A stretch of DNA of 64,000 nucleotides from Gonatopus flavifemur (GCA_018340375.1 JAFFJZ010000003.1:7874001-7938000), one strand, 5' to 3'. Shown: positions 1-13,203, numbered from the stretch's first letter. Translations and numbers: made by a program. Notes: generated by a model from the letters alone, not told the origin.

Positions 1-212
1 GTATTTTTTTCTTTTAAAATTTCTACTTCTCACTCTTCAAGTTTTCAACGTTACATGTGTTCTTTTGGAACTTCAACCTTTTTTCTCTTATTTTTGTTCT
101 CTTTTCTCTCTTTTCATTAATCTACATCTCGTCCATTCTTGTGTCACGCTTATATAATAGATACAAAAGACCTGAGGATAATGCTTTTTCTCAGGTAGAC
201 TACATACAAACC
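1..212 (-). other. Probable start of homer 3' UTR
   Basis: This lies directly downstream of the homer TAA on the minus strand. A short plus-strand open frame (57-278) has no recognisable domain and overlaps the last homer exon, so it is not called. No poly(A) signal could be assigned with confidence, and the transcript may run past the window edge. Confidence 0.4.
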
Positions 213-3154
213 TTAAGTTTGCAAGGTATTTGTAATTTCTCGATGCACGGTTACCAAGTCTTGTATGTAACCCGCTAATCTTGCATTTAAAGTATCTAAA
301 TTTTGTTTTTGGACTTTGTTCGCACTCAATGCAAGTTCCAGTTGTTCGTGCACGACATTCAACATTTCTCGAAGGTCCGCATTCTCTTTCTGAAGATCCT
401 GTAGCAATGAAATGTTCATGTAAGTTATGATTATTGATTTCTTCCTTAATAAGTTTTGATTAAAATACATTTTTAACCCTCGGTTCACTTTTTTCCAATA
501 AATTTTCATTGCTGTATCCATTCATTCCTCTTCCGATCATCATAAGTTGTCTCTCTTTCGAGGGTGACCGACCGAGGGTTAATGCTAAGAGATAATGTTC
601 TCAAGCTTATCATCTACCGCGATCTGTTTTTTGAGTTCTCAAGAATATTAGATTATCGATTTGTGCATACATACCATATAATTTTTATTTTTGGTAGCCA
701 TGGTCAAGACTTTGATTTCTTCGTTTCGCGTTCTCAATTCATTCTCTAATGCTTCGACTCTTAATCTCAATGCTTCGCTGTTACCTTCCGCAACTTTTCC
801 CGCTTCCAAATCCGCATACTTACTTTTCACTCTGGCATTCTCTTCTTTGTATAATTGTAATTGTCTTTTCCATTCATCGACATTGGCCGTGGATTCTTGT
901 AACGCACTTGTTAATCGGGCATTATTAGTTTTCAAAGTAGCTAATTCAACCTACGCAAAGACGTTAATATTAGCGATTCGAATATTTTCGAAACAACAGC
1001 TAGAGTAGGATCGAATTTATCCATGAAAATAGCGAGTACGAGGGCGTTTAAAAAACAGCGATAAATACGTACCTCCCATTTTTTGGCGTTAGCCGAACTT
1101 TGGGCCAAGGCGAGTTTTAGCCTATCATTCTCATATTTGAGCTGCATTTCCGTGGATTGCTGTCCGCTTGGGATGGAACTAATCTGCTGCGACTTTCCTT
1201 GATGTTGAGGACTCTCTGTATTCTGCTGAGAAATACTTTGTGATCTTGAATGGACTGCATTTTTTAATTCCTCGTCCACTTTGTTCTGACAACTACCAGG
1301 TAATGGACTGCTGCTTACCGATGACACACTGTTTTGCGCGGATATCATGTTCGTATTTGGATTTGGATTATTCGACGCGGATACATTGGAATTGATCATC
1401 GAAGAGTTTGGTGGATCGATGAGGTCTTGCTCCGAGGAAGGCATACCAGATCGCGACGTGATTGGACTAACATTTGCACTAGTGGCAGGAGTGACCGAAG
1501 AACTGTTTGATTGTAACTTAGCGGCTGCTAGCTTAGTGGCTTCCTTCACCTCATGAAACTTCTCAATAAACTGCCAAACGAACAACGTTTTCTCAGACGA
1601 TCTGGTGTACAAAGATTTGCACTCTTTGGATTTGAGTTTTGACGTGCAATACCAACCTTCCCTAATTCAGCTTCGGATGAAAAACCTAAACCGTATACCG
1701 TGTTGGCTCTTACATCCGACCACTGGCCAAATTTCTGAGACGTCTTCGTGAAAGTCATGTTGGGTGTAATGGTACTATTTATCACCGCCTAAAAAATCAA
1801 TCAATAATAAAACTATTATGAATTCAATCTGTTATTGAAAATCAATGAAAATAATCGTTGTAGAAATCACCTTTGTTCCTTCAACAGAGATTATTCTATA
1901 CAAACTTCTTGTCGAATCATAAAAAAATGATACCGAGACTGCCGCCGTTGATGCAGACACCCATGATCTTTTTGTTTTGGGATCGATGTGAAACACATGC
2001 GCTTTGCATGTGAAAATTGGTTGTTCACTGAAATTAATTCAAATTACCATTCAACAACAATTTATACATATTTTGTAGCGTGTATCGCGTTAGAGGAGAA
2101 TTCATGATCGAATAACGATGAGTGAAGCAACAATAATGTGTTTTATGTAAAGGAAAATACAAGTTCAAAATAGATCTCAAATGTCATCCTCAAAATTTTG
2201 TATTTGTTCCATCGATTGGGATCATTTGATGCAGAATCTAATGCAGGATTTGTAGATTGTCGTTCGATGCTCAAATTTCTCAAGAAACAAACAAATTATT
2301 ATTAACACCGATGATGCAATTACTATAGTTATCGGAATTTTATTTAGATTTCATTATCTTGAAAATATTTTCAAGGAAACAATGTCGAGTCAAAGCATAA
2401 ATCGATCGTTTGACAATATAACTGCAGGAACATTACGATATTCGATTAAAAACTTTGAAAATAAGAAATAGAAATATCATGGTCATTGAAGTTAGCATAG
2501 GGGAGAAAATTCAGGAATGAGAAGGAATTAGATCAATTTTGAAATTAAATATAAACAGAGTGATACTGAGAAAAAATGGCAAGTTGAAAACTCTACAAGG
2601 TACACAAAAATGTCCATTATCAGTATCACGCAAGTATTAATAGCTGTACTATAAAAATAAATATGAATTATATAGTGACTTTTAAAAGATAGAACCAATA
2701 ACAATTTGATATTGAAATCTCTATTCATCTTTATGTGAAACTTCATCGCTATGGGAGAAAAAGAAGTTGAAAACAAATGTACAGAATGAATGACAATAAT
2801 TTTTTTATAATAAATAACGCATATAGATGCACATTAAACTGTACATATACATATATATATATATATAAAAAGAAGTGTCTGCTGGTCCAGTGTCTTGTGA
2901 ACACTTTTTATCTAAAAAATAATCTGAAAAACATCTTCTAATTAGAATTACACAAAAGCGGAGCGCTTTTGATGTACCAGAAAAGGGAGTCAAGAAAAAA
3001 ACTTGACGGAAGAATCTCGGGGAGAAAGAAAATTGATAAACTAGAAATAATATTTTTACAAGTATGACAGGAAGCTGAGCATTTGTGTGTACATAGATTA
3101 CACACCCTTAAAAGGTGGCGCAGAGTTCATCAGTTGCACGTTCACTTACCCCAT
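213..3154 (-). CDS. homer: Homer scaffold protein (EVH1 plus coiled coil), six coding exons
   Basis: Homer links group I mGluR, IP3/ryanodine receptors, Shank and actin regulators at postsynaptic sites (family knowledge). Coding exons on the minus strand: 3154-3150, 2027-1871, 1788-1657, 1570-1073, 950-675, 398-213. They join in phase to about 417 aa, close to the size of the fly protein. Exon 1 codes only ATGGG before a GTAAGT donor; the next exon completes the MGEQPIF start typical of Homer. The EVH1 domain covers residues 1 to about 110, with the family signatures [35 protein letters not shown] and [11 protein letters not shown]. Residues about 130-230 are Ser/Asn/Gln-rich linker. The C-terminal 180 residues are heptad-rich coiled coil used for oligomerisation. 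The stop is TAA at 215-213. The exon 3 donor is the weak GTTGGT; the join is supported by phase and by the family sequence GK-FIEKF. The end of exon 5 (donor at 674-673) is the least certain border. Identity is near certain. Confidence 0.95.
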
Positions 3155-3808
3155 TGTTTCTTTACCGGATGTCATGCAAGTAAATTTTATTTACGCACAA
3201 TCTCATGAACTAACAAATTCGATTCAACACCGCTTACTTAAGATGATATTCACACTGAAAAACGTCTCAGAAATTTCATTAAATTACGCCGACTAAAGAT
3301 AGAAATCCACCAGTTGACAGTCTCCATTGGCTAAATACTATAACAAACGGTAGTGATCACGCGATGACATGAACCAGCCGAGTTTCCATAGGACCTGGAT
3401 TTAATCGATTTTCCCGCAACAAATTTCACTACTTTGGTCGCGTTCCAAAATGTTGACTCGAGCTTTCTAGGTAAAATTCACCAGCTGAGATTTCATGCTG
3501 GTGTTTTTGACGCGATGCAACATTAGTTGAAAGAAGAGATCCTGTCATTTTTCCTTTATTATCCAACAATCTCAGCTCAAATTCATCAAAATGGATTAAA
3601 TTGAGCGACTGAACGCTACCCTTTTCAGCAAAGGGTCAACATTTTTAGAAAAAGTAGTAGCAGGTAGCATGTATATATTACTTTTTCAAGAAACATCAAC
3701 TCTCATTGAGTACGTTTGTTTTGGTTAGAGGTTATGTTTATGATATGTGATCAATGTTTGACTCTATTGAGAATTTATGCATAATTCTGCAGTTCCAATA
3801 ATTTTGAA
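3155..3808. promoter_or_regulatory. Shared 5' region between divergent homer and Arp5
   Basis: Only 654 bp separate the start codons of homer (minus) and Arp5 (plus), so both 5' UTRs and core promoters should lie here. No TATA box or known core element was confidently placed. The open frame at 3087-3296 crosses homer exon 1 on the opposite strand and looks like chance. That this is a bidirectional promoter is inferred from geometry alone. Confidence 0.45.
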
Positions 3809-6615
3809 ATGGAAATTCTTGAACTAAAAGATAAGCGTGCTGTCCCTGATATCATACATCCCTATCCCAACAAAGTAAAAACGGAATTAACACCGATTGT
3901 GATCGATAATGGTATTTAAACATTCAATATATTTTGAAAGAACCTCCGTTTGTGCTACAGAAAATTTCAATATACTTCCACCATTCAGAATTTTAGATAA
4001 GAAAAACTTGAATTTAAATTACAAAATATGTTTTAGGCATAATAATAACGCAATATAAAAGGTAACATATTTTTTTCTAGGATCTTATAATTGTAGGGTT
4101 GGTTGGGCTACGCAAAAAGAGCCACAATTGATATTCAAAAATTTGATTGCCAAACCTCGCAAGGAACGAGGAAAGAAAGACGGAGAATTACAAGTTGGAA
4201 ACGATATAGCCAACATCGAAGCAGTGAGATTTCAATTGAAGACACAATTCGATCGTAACGTAGTTACACATTTTGAAGCCCAAGAACAAATTTTTGACTA
4301 TACTTTTACTCACATGGGCATCGATACCGACGGCTCTGTCAATCATCCTATAATTTTAACCGAAGCTTTTCTCAATCCCAATTATTCTAGGAATTGTAAG
4401 AAAACGTTGGAGTATAAATTCTTTCTCCTAATCTACTTCAAAATGAATCAATAAAATTCATTAAACTGTATATACAAACAATAAGATGTGTTTGCGTTTA
4501 TTCATTTAAAAGAAAATTAAGAGAAAGAATTCAACTTGATGGATTGAAAAATTTTTGAATAATTCTTTGAATTGTTTATTTTAGTAATGGCAGAACTTTT
4601 ATTCGAGTGTTACAATGTACCTTCGATAGCCTACGGAGTGGATTGTTTATTCGCGTATCAACACAACAATTGTCCATCCGATGGGTTAATAATCAATATA
4701 GGTTATCACATGACTCATATAATACCAATATTAGACGGCAAAGCGGATTTTAAAAACTCACGGAGAATCAACGTGGGTGGTTATCATATTACATCGTATA
4801 TGCACAGATTACTCCAATTGAAATATCCTGTTCACGTAAATGCTATAACGCCAAGTCGTGGAGAGGTAATTTGCTAAAATTAAATTCCTGATAAATTCGA
4901 TTTCGCTCAACGAAAAACAACTTGTTAATGAATTTCGCTTGAATCTTTCATCATCCGTATGAAAATAAATAAAAACCTATTGTTCTCTGCTTGTATAGAT
5001 TGATGTGATTAATAAGAATTTTCAATTGTAATATAAACTTGTAGGAATTGATCCACGAGCATTCAATGATCGCTTTGGATTATCAAGAAGAAATTTCCAA
5101 ATGGGCAGATCCAGATTATTACGACAATAATGTATTACGCGTACAATTACCGTATGTTGCTCCGGCCAATACTCCTGGTTTGACGGTTGAACAACAGAAA
5201 GAGAGGAAACGAGAATTAGCAAGGAGATTGATGGAAATAAATGCAAGAAAACGAGAAGAAAGAGTAAGATTCGATTTCAATGATTTTTCGTTGAGAATAT
5301 ACTTATATATAAGTTGAATGTCTGATAACGAAGACTTATTTCTCAGCTAGCCGAAGATGAGGAGCAACTTAATCAACTCTTAGCCGTTCAAGACTTGTTG
5401 GAGGAAGGAGAAACCGAAGAATTTGATCAAGCATTGAAATCTTATTCCCTCGCGAACGAAGCTGATTTGATCAAAATGATCAACAATTTACAAGCCAAGG
5501 TTGAAAGAACCAGGCAAAAAATCGTTGCCGCCAATTCTCAAGAAGAAAACATTGTTATGGAAGAACAAAAACCAAAAATTAAGTCCAGTCTTCAACCTAA
5601 AGATCAACAAGATTTTGAAGAATGGATTGCTAGCGTGAGAAAGAAAAGGTAACAATGATTATTTCATCAATTTATAAACAATTTATTTTGATTAAAGTTT
5701 TCGGATTGTAAAATATCATTTTTTTATTGATATCAGGCAGGATATATTGGATAAACGTATGGCGAAACGACAACGTAGACAAGACATGGCAAAACGTAGA
5801 ACGGCAGCGGCACAAGAGAGAATGCGTATCATAAGTCAGTTGGCAAAGAAAGAAAAGCGAGACGACGATTTTGGTATGCGAGATGAAGACTGGGATGTTT
5901 ATAAAGTTATCAACAGAGTACGTATTACAATTGAATAAATACATAAACTCAACGGTTGTTGAGAATTTTATATATTATCTATGAATTTTAGGAAGGTGGA
6001 GATTCGGATTCCGAATTGGAGCAAGAAAAATTGATGGAACTTGAGGACGTACTGCGACATCACGATCCAGAATTTGACGGAGCGGGGTCTAGCGTTCAAA
6101 TGATACCAGGAGAAACCCATCAACTTCATATAGGAGTAGAACGCTTAAGAGCTCCAGAAGTATTGTTTCAACCTTCTCTAATTGGTTCCATTGAAGCTGG
6201 AATTGCGGAGACTATCGAATTTGTATTAAAACTTTATAACCCCGAACAACAACAACGACTTGTGAATAATATATTTCTTACCGGTGGACCTACGGCTTTG
6301 CCGGGTCTACTAGCAAGACTGAATCGCGAATTACGAGAAATTAGACCATTCGGATCAAGTTTTCAAGTGAATATCGCAAAGAATACAAGTCTGGATGCTT
6401 GGTACGGTGCTAGGGATTTCGGATTGAATGGGAATCTTCCGGATTACTTGGTAACTCGTAAGGAATACGAGGAAAAAGGTGGTGAGTATTTTAAAGAACA
6501 CTCGACGAGTAATTTATATGCTAAATCCCCCGATCCGTTGCCGATGATACAAGTGCCTGTGATGATGGAACAAGTGCTCGTAGAGGACGCTGTAGTCGAT
6601 GTTGAAATCGAATAA
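3809..6615 (+). CDS. Arp5: Actin-related protein 5, INO80 complex subunit
   Basis: Arp5 is a nuclear actin-fold subunit of the INO80 chromatin remodeller, where it couples the ATPase to the nucleosome (family knowledge). Exons: 3809-3911, 4081-4395, 4585-4865, 5045-5263, 5347-5648, 5737-5917, 5992-6615. All joins keep phase, giving about 674 aa, in the animal Arp5 size range. The start ATG at 3809 opens [10 protein letters not shown]; residues 31-36 VIDNGS form the first phosphate loop of the actin fold. Other family signatures are [35 protein letters not shown] and, near the C-terminus, [17 protein letters not shown]. Between the two actin halves lies a long Glu/Lys/Arg-rich helical insertion (roughly residues 250-480), which is characteristic of Arp5 and separates it from actin and other Arps. 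The stop is TAA at 6613-6615. Several introns are under 200 bp. Very confident. Confidence 0.96.
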
Positions 6616-8765
6616 TGTATTTAATCTTCATGTAATTTATATGTTTATTAAATATTAAATACACTAAAATTATTCCACATATGTACAAACTTTTTACCTT
6701 CAAACATGTTGTAATCGAATTCATACGAATATTCAATATATTTTATATATTCCGCACAAACGGTGTTTTCTTCATAAATGATTGAAAAATAAAACAGCTT
6801 TCAAAGTGGATGATACTCAAATGAAGCGTTTAAATTGATTATACAGCGACCTCAATTACAATTCTCTGACTTCGATATCCACGGTTTACAATTCAACATC
6901 ACAATGCAATAATGTGTTTCAAATATATATCATTATCAAACCGTTTGTAACTCGATATTAACAACATTTCTTGAATTATCTTTCTTGGTGGAGAAAAAAA
7001 ATTTCCAATAAGAAAAAAAAAACAAAAGATTCAAGAATTTAGTTCTGAAAGGAATTAAACAAAAGAATGTTGAAATACATACTTTGTTGTTTTACTAAAA
7101 AAAAATGTATCCATTGTCCTGTTGAGAGATGTGAATCGAATAGATGTGCGCAAGTCACACCCGATATTAATGAAAGAAAAATCACATTTAAGGCATACGA
7201 GGGAATAAAGCAATAAGCAACAAATTCTTAATTAATTAGATAATATTTGCTATCGTCACATGAGGTCACTATGTATCAAGAATACGCTAATATTTTCTTC
7301 TCTTTGGTTTCTTTGTATAACGTCGATATTTTACGCACACGCCGAGTATTCAATCGGTGCGAGTATATTAACATTCTTCACGAATGCGCATACAATATCA
7401 GACATATATATATCCTCTATGCTCGTTGCAGCTCATTTTTTTCAAATTCAAGTGTGCGTGAAATTTTGCATACGATTCAAAATCAAATTGAAGTCTAGTA
7501 TGATTTTGAAACAATAACAAAACCAAAAATTTCATCTATTCGTTTTGTGAAATATATATCTATCTCTCTTCTGTAATTGAACAATTATGATCATTATTAT
7601 ATTGTTATAAAAGAAAATCTAGGAAATTAATGTATCGCATTGTTGGGATAAAAAAAGAAAATTTGTGTAACCTTCAGAAAAATTCATATCCATTGAAATA
7701 TACCTGCATATGGATATAATCAATACATGCTAGTCGGTTGTGCGAGCGAGAGGAGATACCGAGGTCAGGCCCCTTCATTGGAAAATATAACGATCCTCTC
7801 GCATACAAATGAAATCAAATTATCAAATAAACTTTTGTCACATATTGAATGTTCAAACGAGCTTTCCAATTATTTTACAAGCGAAAACTCGAACGAAGCA
7901 CATGATTTTTACATTTATATTATCAAGTGCGTTATTAGTTCGGACTAATTTTAAATACAATTTTTATAAACTATATACCAATAGTAGTACTTAGTGTTTG
8001 AAGTTTCAACGATTTTTCTATATCTATTAAGAATGCCAGACAGAGCCAAACAGAAAATTGTTATCAGGCCAGCCAAGAACACAATTAACAATTGAAATTT
8101 AATTTGTAATTGAAATCTTTCTCAATCACCAATCAAATTTAATTCTTCATTGACATTCTTTTCAATTAACGAATGAGGAAAAACAAAAAAAAACAAAAAA
8201 TCAATTTTGAATGTAAATTAAAAATTACCCCTATTAATTAAAAACCCTGTAACAGGCTTTGAATGGTTTTTATTCAAGAAAATTCGGTCAACAAACTGAC
8301 AAACTTCCTACTTGGTTCTGGCAAGAAATTACCAAATTTGAACACCCTGTCAAATCTGGCGGGACAATTTTCGGCTGGATATCACAGTTTCTGAATCTCA
8401 AATTCAGTTTTTGTTGGTTTTTGATCGAATTCCATGAGACAAAACTCGTTTAAAGCCTGACAGCAATTCGTTGTCCGATTGCATTCTCAGCAACATTTCA
8501 GTACAGTCAAAAATGTATTCAAAATCCCATGCGGAAGAATGTTAAATATTTATCAATTGAAATACAAAAGAACTTATTGATTCTAGCAGGATCTCACTAA
8601 CTAATGAATCAATCAGATTCAACTACTAATAAATTTTATGAATATTCGTGCAAGAATTTGATTCAAGCCGAATGGATTGAATGACTTTTATGATGAATCG
8701 ATTCCTTGTTTAAAATGCTAGAATCTTAGCCTTGGTGATGGATGAATCGTTCCAAAGAAGTGAAG
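6616..8765. other. Arp5 3' flank and AT-rich intergenic DNA
   Basis: The Arp5 3' UTR probably occupies the first 200 bp. An AATAAA sits at 6788-6793, about 175 nt after the stop codon. Further on the DNA is AT-rich. Short open frames at 7247-7517 and 7727-7994 overlap one another in different frames and carry no domain, so they are not called. A weak inverted similarity is visible around 8260-8460 (ACAGGCTTT near 8251 and its complement near 8452). No RNA gene was recognised. Confidence 0.5.
6788..6793 (+). terminator. Candidate poly(A) signal for Arp5
   Basis: A canonical AATAAA lies about 175 nt downstream of the Arp5 stop codon on the same strand. Position and motif fit, but the DNA is AT-rich, so a chance hit is possible. 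Confidence 0.4.
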
Positions 8766-9101
8766 AAACACTTCAGCTCAGACAATATTTTTTACGTCTT
8801 TTTGAGCACGCGAGTTGATTTCATTTAGTTTGATCGATTGTAACACTGTTTTCCTTATTGGTTTGTTGCAAGGAATTCTCAAAACTTATTCTACTCTGCA
8901 ATCAAGTTTACATCGATTGTAAATCTATTGAAACAAAAATGTTTGTACGGTAGGCGAATGCAGTGTCAATCGCAAATTAGAATAGGTTTGAGAATTCCTT
9001 ACAACAAATCAATAAGAAAACAGCGTTACAATTGATCAAACTAAATGAAACGAATTTGCATGCTCGAAAAGACGTCAAGTATTGTCTAAGCTGAAATGTT
9101 T
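8766..9101. repeat. Imperfect long inverted repeat (fold-back element)
   Basis: The left arm (about 8766-8893) and right arm (about 8978-9101) are reverse complements over roughly 125 bp with scattered mismatches, around an 85 bp loop. The core TTTCATTTAGTTTGATC in the left arm has its exact complement GATCAAACTAAATGAAA in the right. The arm tips read AAACACTTCAGCTCAGACAAT and its near complement. No open frame of note lies inside. It looks like a non-autonomous fold-back or MITE-type element. Confidence 0.75.
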
Positions 9102-9141
9102 AACACTAAAATAAACAATTGAAACTTCGAAAAACAAAATA

Positions 9142-9226
9142 TACACTGTGAAAAAACTTGCAAAAAACTGTCAGTTTTTCACCATACTTTTCTGTTTGGA
9201 AATTCACGAATATTTTTTACAGTGTA
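9142..9226. mobile_element. 85 bp MITE-like element with CACTGT termini flanked by TA
   Basis: The left end TACACTGTGAAAAAA is mirrored by TTTTTTACAGTGTA on the right. Both CACTGT ends are bordered by TA, which fits a Tc1/mariner-type TA target duplication (family knowledge; assignment is inference). There is no coding capacity. Confidence 0.55.
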
Positions 9227-10411
9227 CTGAACGATAGGTCTTGATAAATTAACCCAAGTCTATTATTGCAATTTGTTTCCTGTCATTTCAAATCCAACCA
9301 CACGCCTGGAATCTTTTGTGGAAAAATTTTCAAAATTATATACAAACTATATATAAAATTATTAAATTATATACAAATTATATATAATTTTTTAAATTTC
9401 TTATCTGCTTCGATTTAGTATTTCAAGTTTGAGAAACTCTGGTGGAAAAAAATTTGCAATTTGGTTGAAGTTAATCAAATTTTGCTGAATTTCATCAACA
9501 AAAAAGATGAATTTCGATCAGATTCATCAAACTTTGCCAATTTTCTTTAATTTTTGTGAAAATCCATGAATTTTTTTCAATTTTCAATAACAAAAAAAGT
9601 GTCCAAATTGAGAATGAAATTCAACAAAAGTTTTGTCCACCAGGGAATCCTGTTGGAAATTGATGAATATTTTATAAACGATTCTGCTTGATCCGTTCTT
9701 GAAGGGTGATGGAGTTCTCGAAGAAATGGGTGAAATTTTGCTACAGACTTTTTGAACTAAACAATAAATACGAGTTTTAAATCCGCAATGATAAAGTAAA
9801 TTGCTCAAATTGAGCTTTTAATGTGAAATTGGAACTGCAAATGATTCCTTAAAATCATGTCAACCGTTATAAACATGTTTTCAAGTTTGAATCGTTTATA
9901 AAAACGAAACAAAAATTCAAAATCAGATAAATCATCGGTGTTTGTCTTCCAAAATTAATTCCTGGGAACTGGAAACATAATTTAAAGAATGTACTTCAAG
10001 ATTTCAGGTCTCCAACAACTGAGTATTTCGTTATTCGATTATAAATTCGTTTCATCAAACGATGAAAACTTCAGCAACATTTATAAACATATTGACCTAC
10101 GAGTGGCAATAATTTTTATAATTTGGCTTGGTTTTTCATGTTTAGGAATATGTTTTGTTACTGCGTATTTAAAATTTGTGATCATTACTTGAGTATTCAA
10201 AAACTATGGTCTCCATGGTCCTCAAAGTTAGTTAGAACCGTCATTACTGCGGATTGACTGCGTACATTTGGATAGAATCTCGGATTCTGTTTATTTTACA
10301 ATCAATTTGTACAATCGTTATAGATCCAGAGAATGAGTTATTGCTTCTCTGAACCTACTATGCTGTAAAAACGTCCCACAAAATGTGGTTGCATTTTACT
10401 TGAAAGATCGA

Positions 10412-10752
10412 ATGAAATTTATAATTAAATTTACTCTAGGACTTTGTAACCGAGGAACAGGCTGAACTTACGATGAAATTTACTACACTGACAGAAAAAC
10501 CACCTGGTTGAAACATTCGTGGTCGCAATAACTTGAAATCTGGTCAAAAATCAACTACCAGATTCTTTTCTTGGTGTGATAACCTGAATATATAGTTAAT
10601 TTTGGCTTCGACTACTTTTTCTGGACATCACAACCACATTTCCTAGTGAATTGAACCAGATTTCAAGTTATTCACTATGTTTTACAGTAAATGTTGTTGA
10701 AAAATCATTCTGTTCCTCAGGCACAATAGTAAATTTAACTACAATTTACCTA
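10412..10752. repeat. About 340 bp imperfect inverted repeat
   Basis: The outer arms pair AATTAAATTTAC (near 10423) with GTAAATTTAACT (near 10729). Further in, GAGGAACAG pairs with CTGTTCCTC, and AACTTGAAATCTGGT (near 10531) with ACCAGATTTCAAGTTAT (near 10655). The central loop is about 90 bp. It is non-coding and resembles a degenerate MITE. Confidence 0.6.
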
Positions 10753-13202
10753 CAAATTTCTCTCCGTGTGCTGACTATTTCCGTTAAGACAGGACTTGTT
10801 TAGACTGCGATTTGAATCAACAGAGAAATTTGTATTCTTCGTAATTTGATGAAACGAATGGACCCTGGTTACATGAAATCTTATCTTGATTCCAAATCCC
10901 GATCGAATTTACACGAGGGACGAGATTCCAAAATTCGTTTTAACGCGGTTTAATTGTTAAAATGTTGGACCAAGAGGATGAAACAAGACGAAACTCGATT
11001 TATTGGGTAATTTATTAAATTCGCTATCATCTAATGTGTAATTTTACATTTTTCATTTTGAAAAAAAAAGATTAATTACAGTGAACGCTAAAAAGTATTT
11101 CTTTTTCAGAATACAGTGTATATATATATATTTATATATTATGTAACTATATATACACACACGCACGCTTCTACACCCATGTACATGTTAATTATTCAGT
11201 TTTAGTAGTGACAATCGCTTCAATGAAATATTTGTATATACTCAAATATCACTACATCTTTTTATTAGCGTACAAATATGTATATGTACATACATACATA
11301 CGTACACACATCATACATCCATTTATATATGTATACATCGTATTCGATTCAATACTTTCTTTTACTCTCGCACTCGTTTTTATCTTTTCCTAACGCGTTG
11401 ACGGTTTATATGTATAAGATATCATCTCTTCTTCCATCAAATGTTGCTTACGATTGTTCTTCCTCTGGGCATTTCTTTATGTTCTTTTGTTTCTCATTGT
11501 TACACTGTTACACTGTTGTTATAAATCAATTACAATAATATATCATTGAATCAACATTCCACCAAACACTTAAATTCAAATCGCTACACATTCAATGTAA
11601 AATAATATACTTGGAATTCGAAATATTGGTTGCTCAAAAAGATCGTTTCTGTTGAAATTATGTACAAGAAAAATATATATAATTATCGTGATATTTTTGA
11701 AGGATTTTTGGATGATATGAGTTGGGATCGTTAACCGAAGAAAATAATTGTAGCTTTGAATTTACGTGAATCGTAAGAATGTGTACGAACTGTGGTATCA
11801 TCTGTTTCTGTATAATCTTCTCTTTCCTCGTTATTTTTTCTTTTTCTTTGTCCTCACGCAGACCGCTTGAATAGATTTCTCTTTTCATTACGGTCTTGAT
11901 AGCACGGTAAACCTCTATATAAAAATAAGAGCTATTCTACGTAAACGTATTACAAAAATAAATGGCATTGTACTCTGCTAAAGAAGCAAAAATGGTCTAT
12001 AGGCGCAATATCGACGCAAATATCATTCATTATTATTTGTTCTGTTCAATTTTCATCGTTATTACTCTATTTATTTTATTATTATTTTTACTGGTCTTCG
12101 ACATATATCTCCTCATGCGCTTCATTCGGTGTCAAAGGAAAAGTTCTTTAAAATTCTTGGAAAATTTGTCACATTTCTGCCTTTTGCGTCTTGAAATTGA
12201 CGAATCTGATGTGACATCGTTATATTGAGAATTATTTTCATACATTAATGTATAGATATATATATATATTTTTGTTTCTTCTGTATACGAATCTATACGT
12301 ATATTATATATACGTTTCTTTGTATATTCTTTAACGTTTCATTTTTATATATATATATATATGCGTGTATTGCTCTGGAGGAAATATCATTATACGTCAA
12401 AAGCAGATCAAATAAATAATTATTCTTGTGCCTCTCGATCAATCAAAGAAATATACTGTATATATACGATATAATCAACCGTCTTCTTCTTTCAACTTCT
12501 GAAATTCAATTTTATTCCATCTTCTTTCAAAAAATTCAAAGTAATACAATTTTATCAGAAAATATTTCACGTTTCATTTTCGAAGAAATTTCTTTATCGT
12601 ACGTGCAGATAAAATACATTCATATAATTCGTTATACGTTCTAAAATCCTTTTATAAATCATCCTATGCTGTACATATCTATGTATGATAATCGTTATTA
12701 CCAATATCTGTTTTTATCTGTCAAGATTTTCATCAGAGACAGGGATCAATGTTTACCTTTTCGATTCAAATCTTTCTTCATCTACTCGCGAAAAAAATGA
12801 AATTTCCAATCCAAAATTCTCAACGTAAATGACGGTGTTACGTTTCATTGTTTTTTCTTTTTTTGTATAAAATCTCATCAATGAAGAAAAATCTGTACAA
12901 CGATGGAAGAATAAAATCGTTCAACCGTGCAATGCAGATATCAAATGTTAAATGATCTCCTCTCCTACAACAGCCAATAATAGTATGTTTACGTAATAAA
13001 CATAACTAAAATGAAATTGCATACCCTACGCGTCGACTTTATACACTACACTTGACTTCTCTTCTCTCTCAAAATCATCAAACATCGTAATACAAATTCA
13101 AAATTGTAAGGTCTTTGGTGGTCTTCTCGTACATAAAATTGAGAAACGAAAAAATAAAATTAATTTTCATTTTTAATTTATTATTATACAATACAAGGTA
13201 CA

Positions 13203-13203
<1 letters not shown>

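Noticed and set aside
7247..7994. Four overlapping short plus-strand frames downstream of Arp5
   Set aside because: They overlap in different frames, are AT-driven in composition, and have no domain or splice sites linking them.
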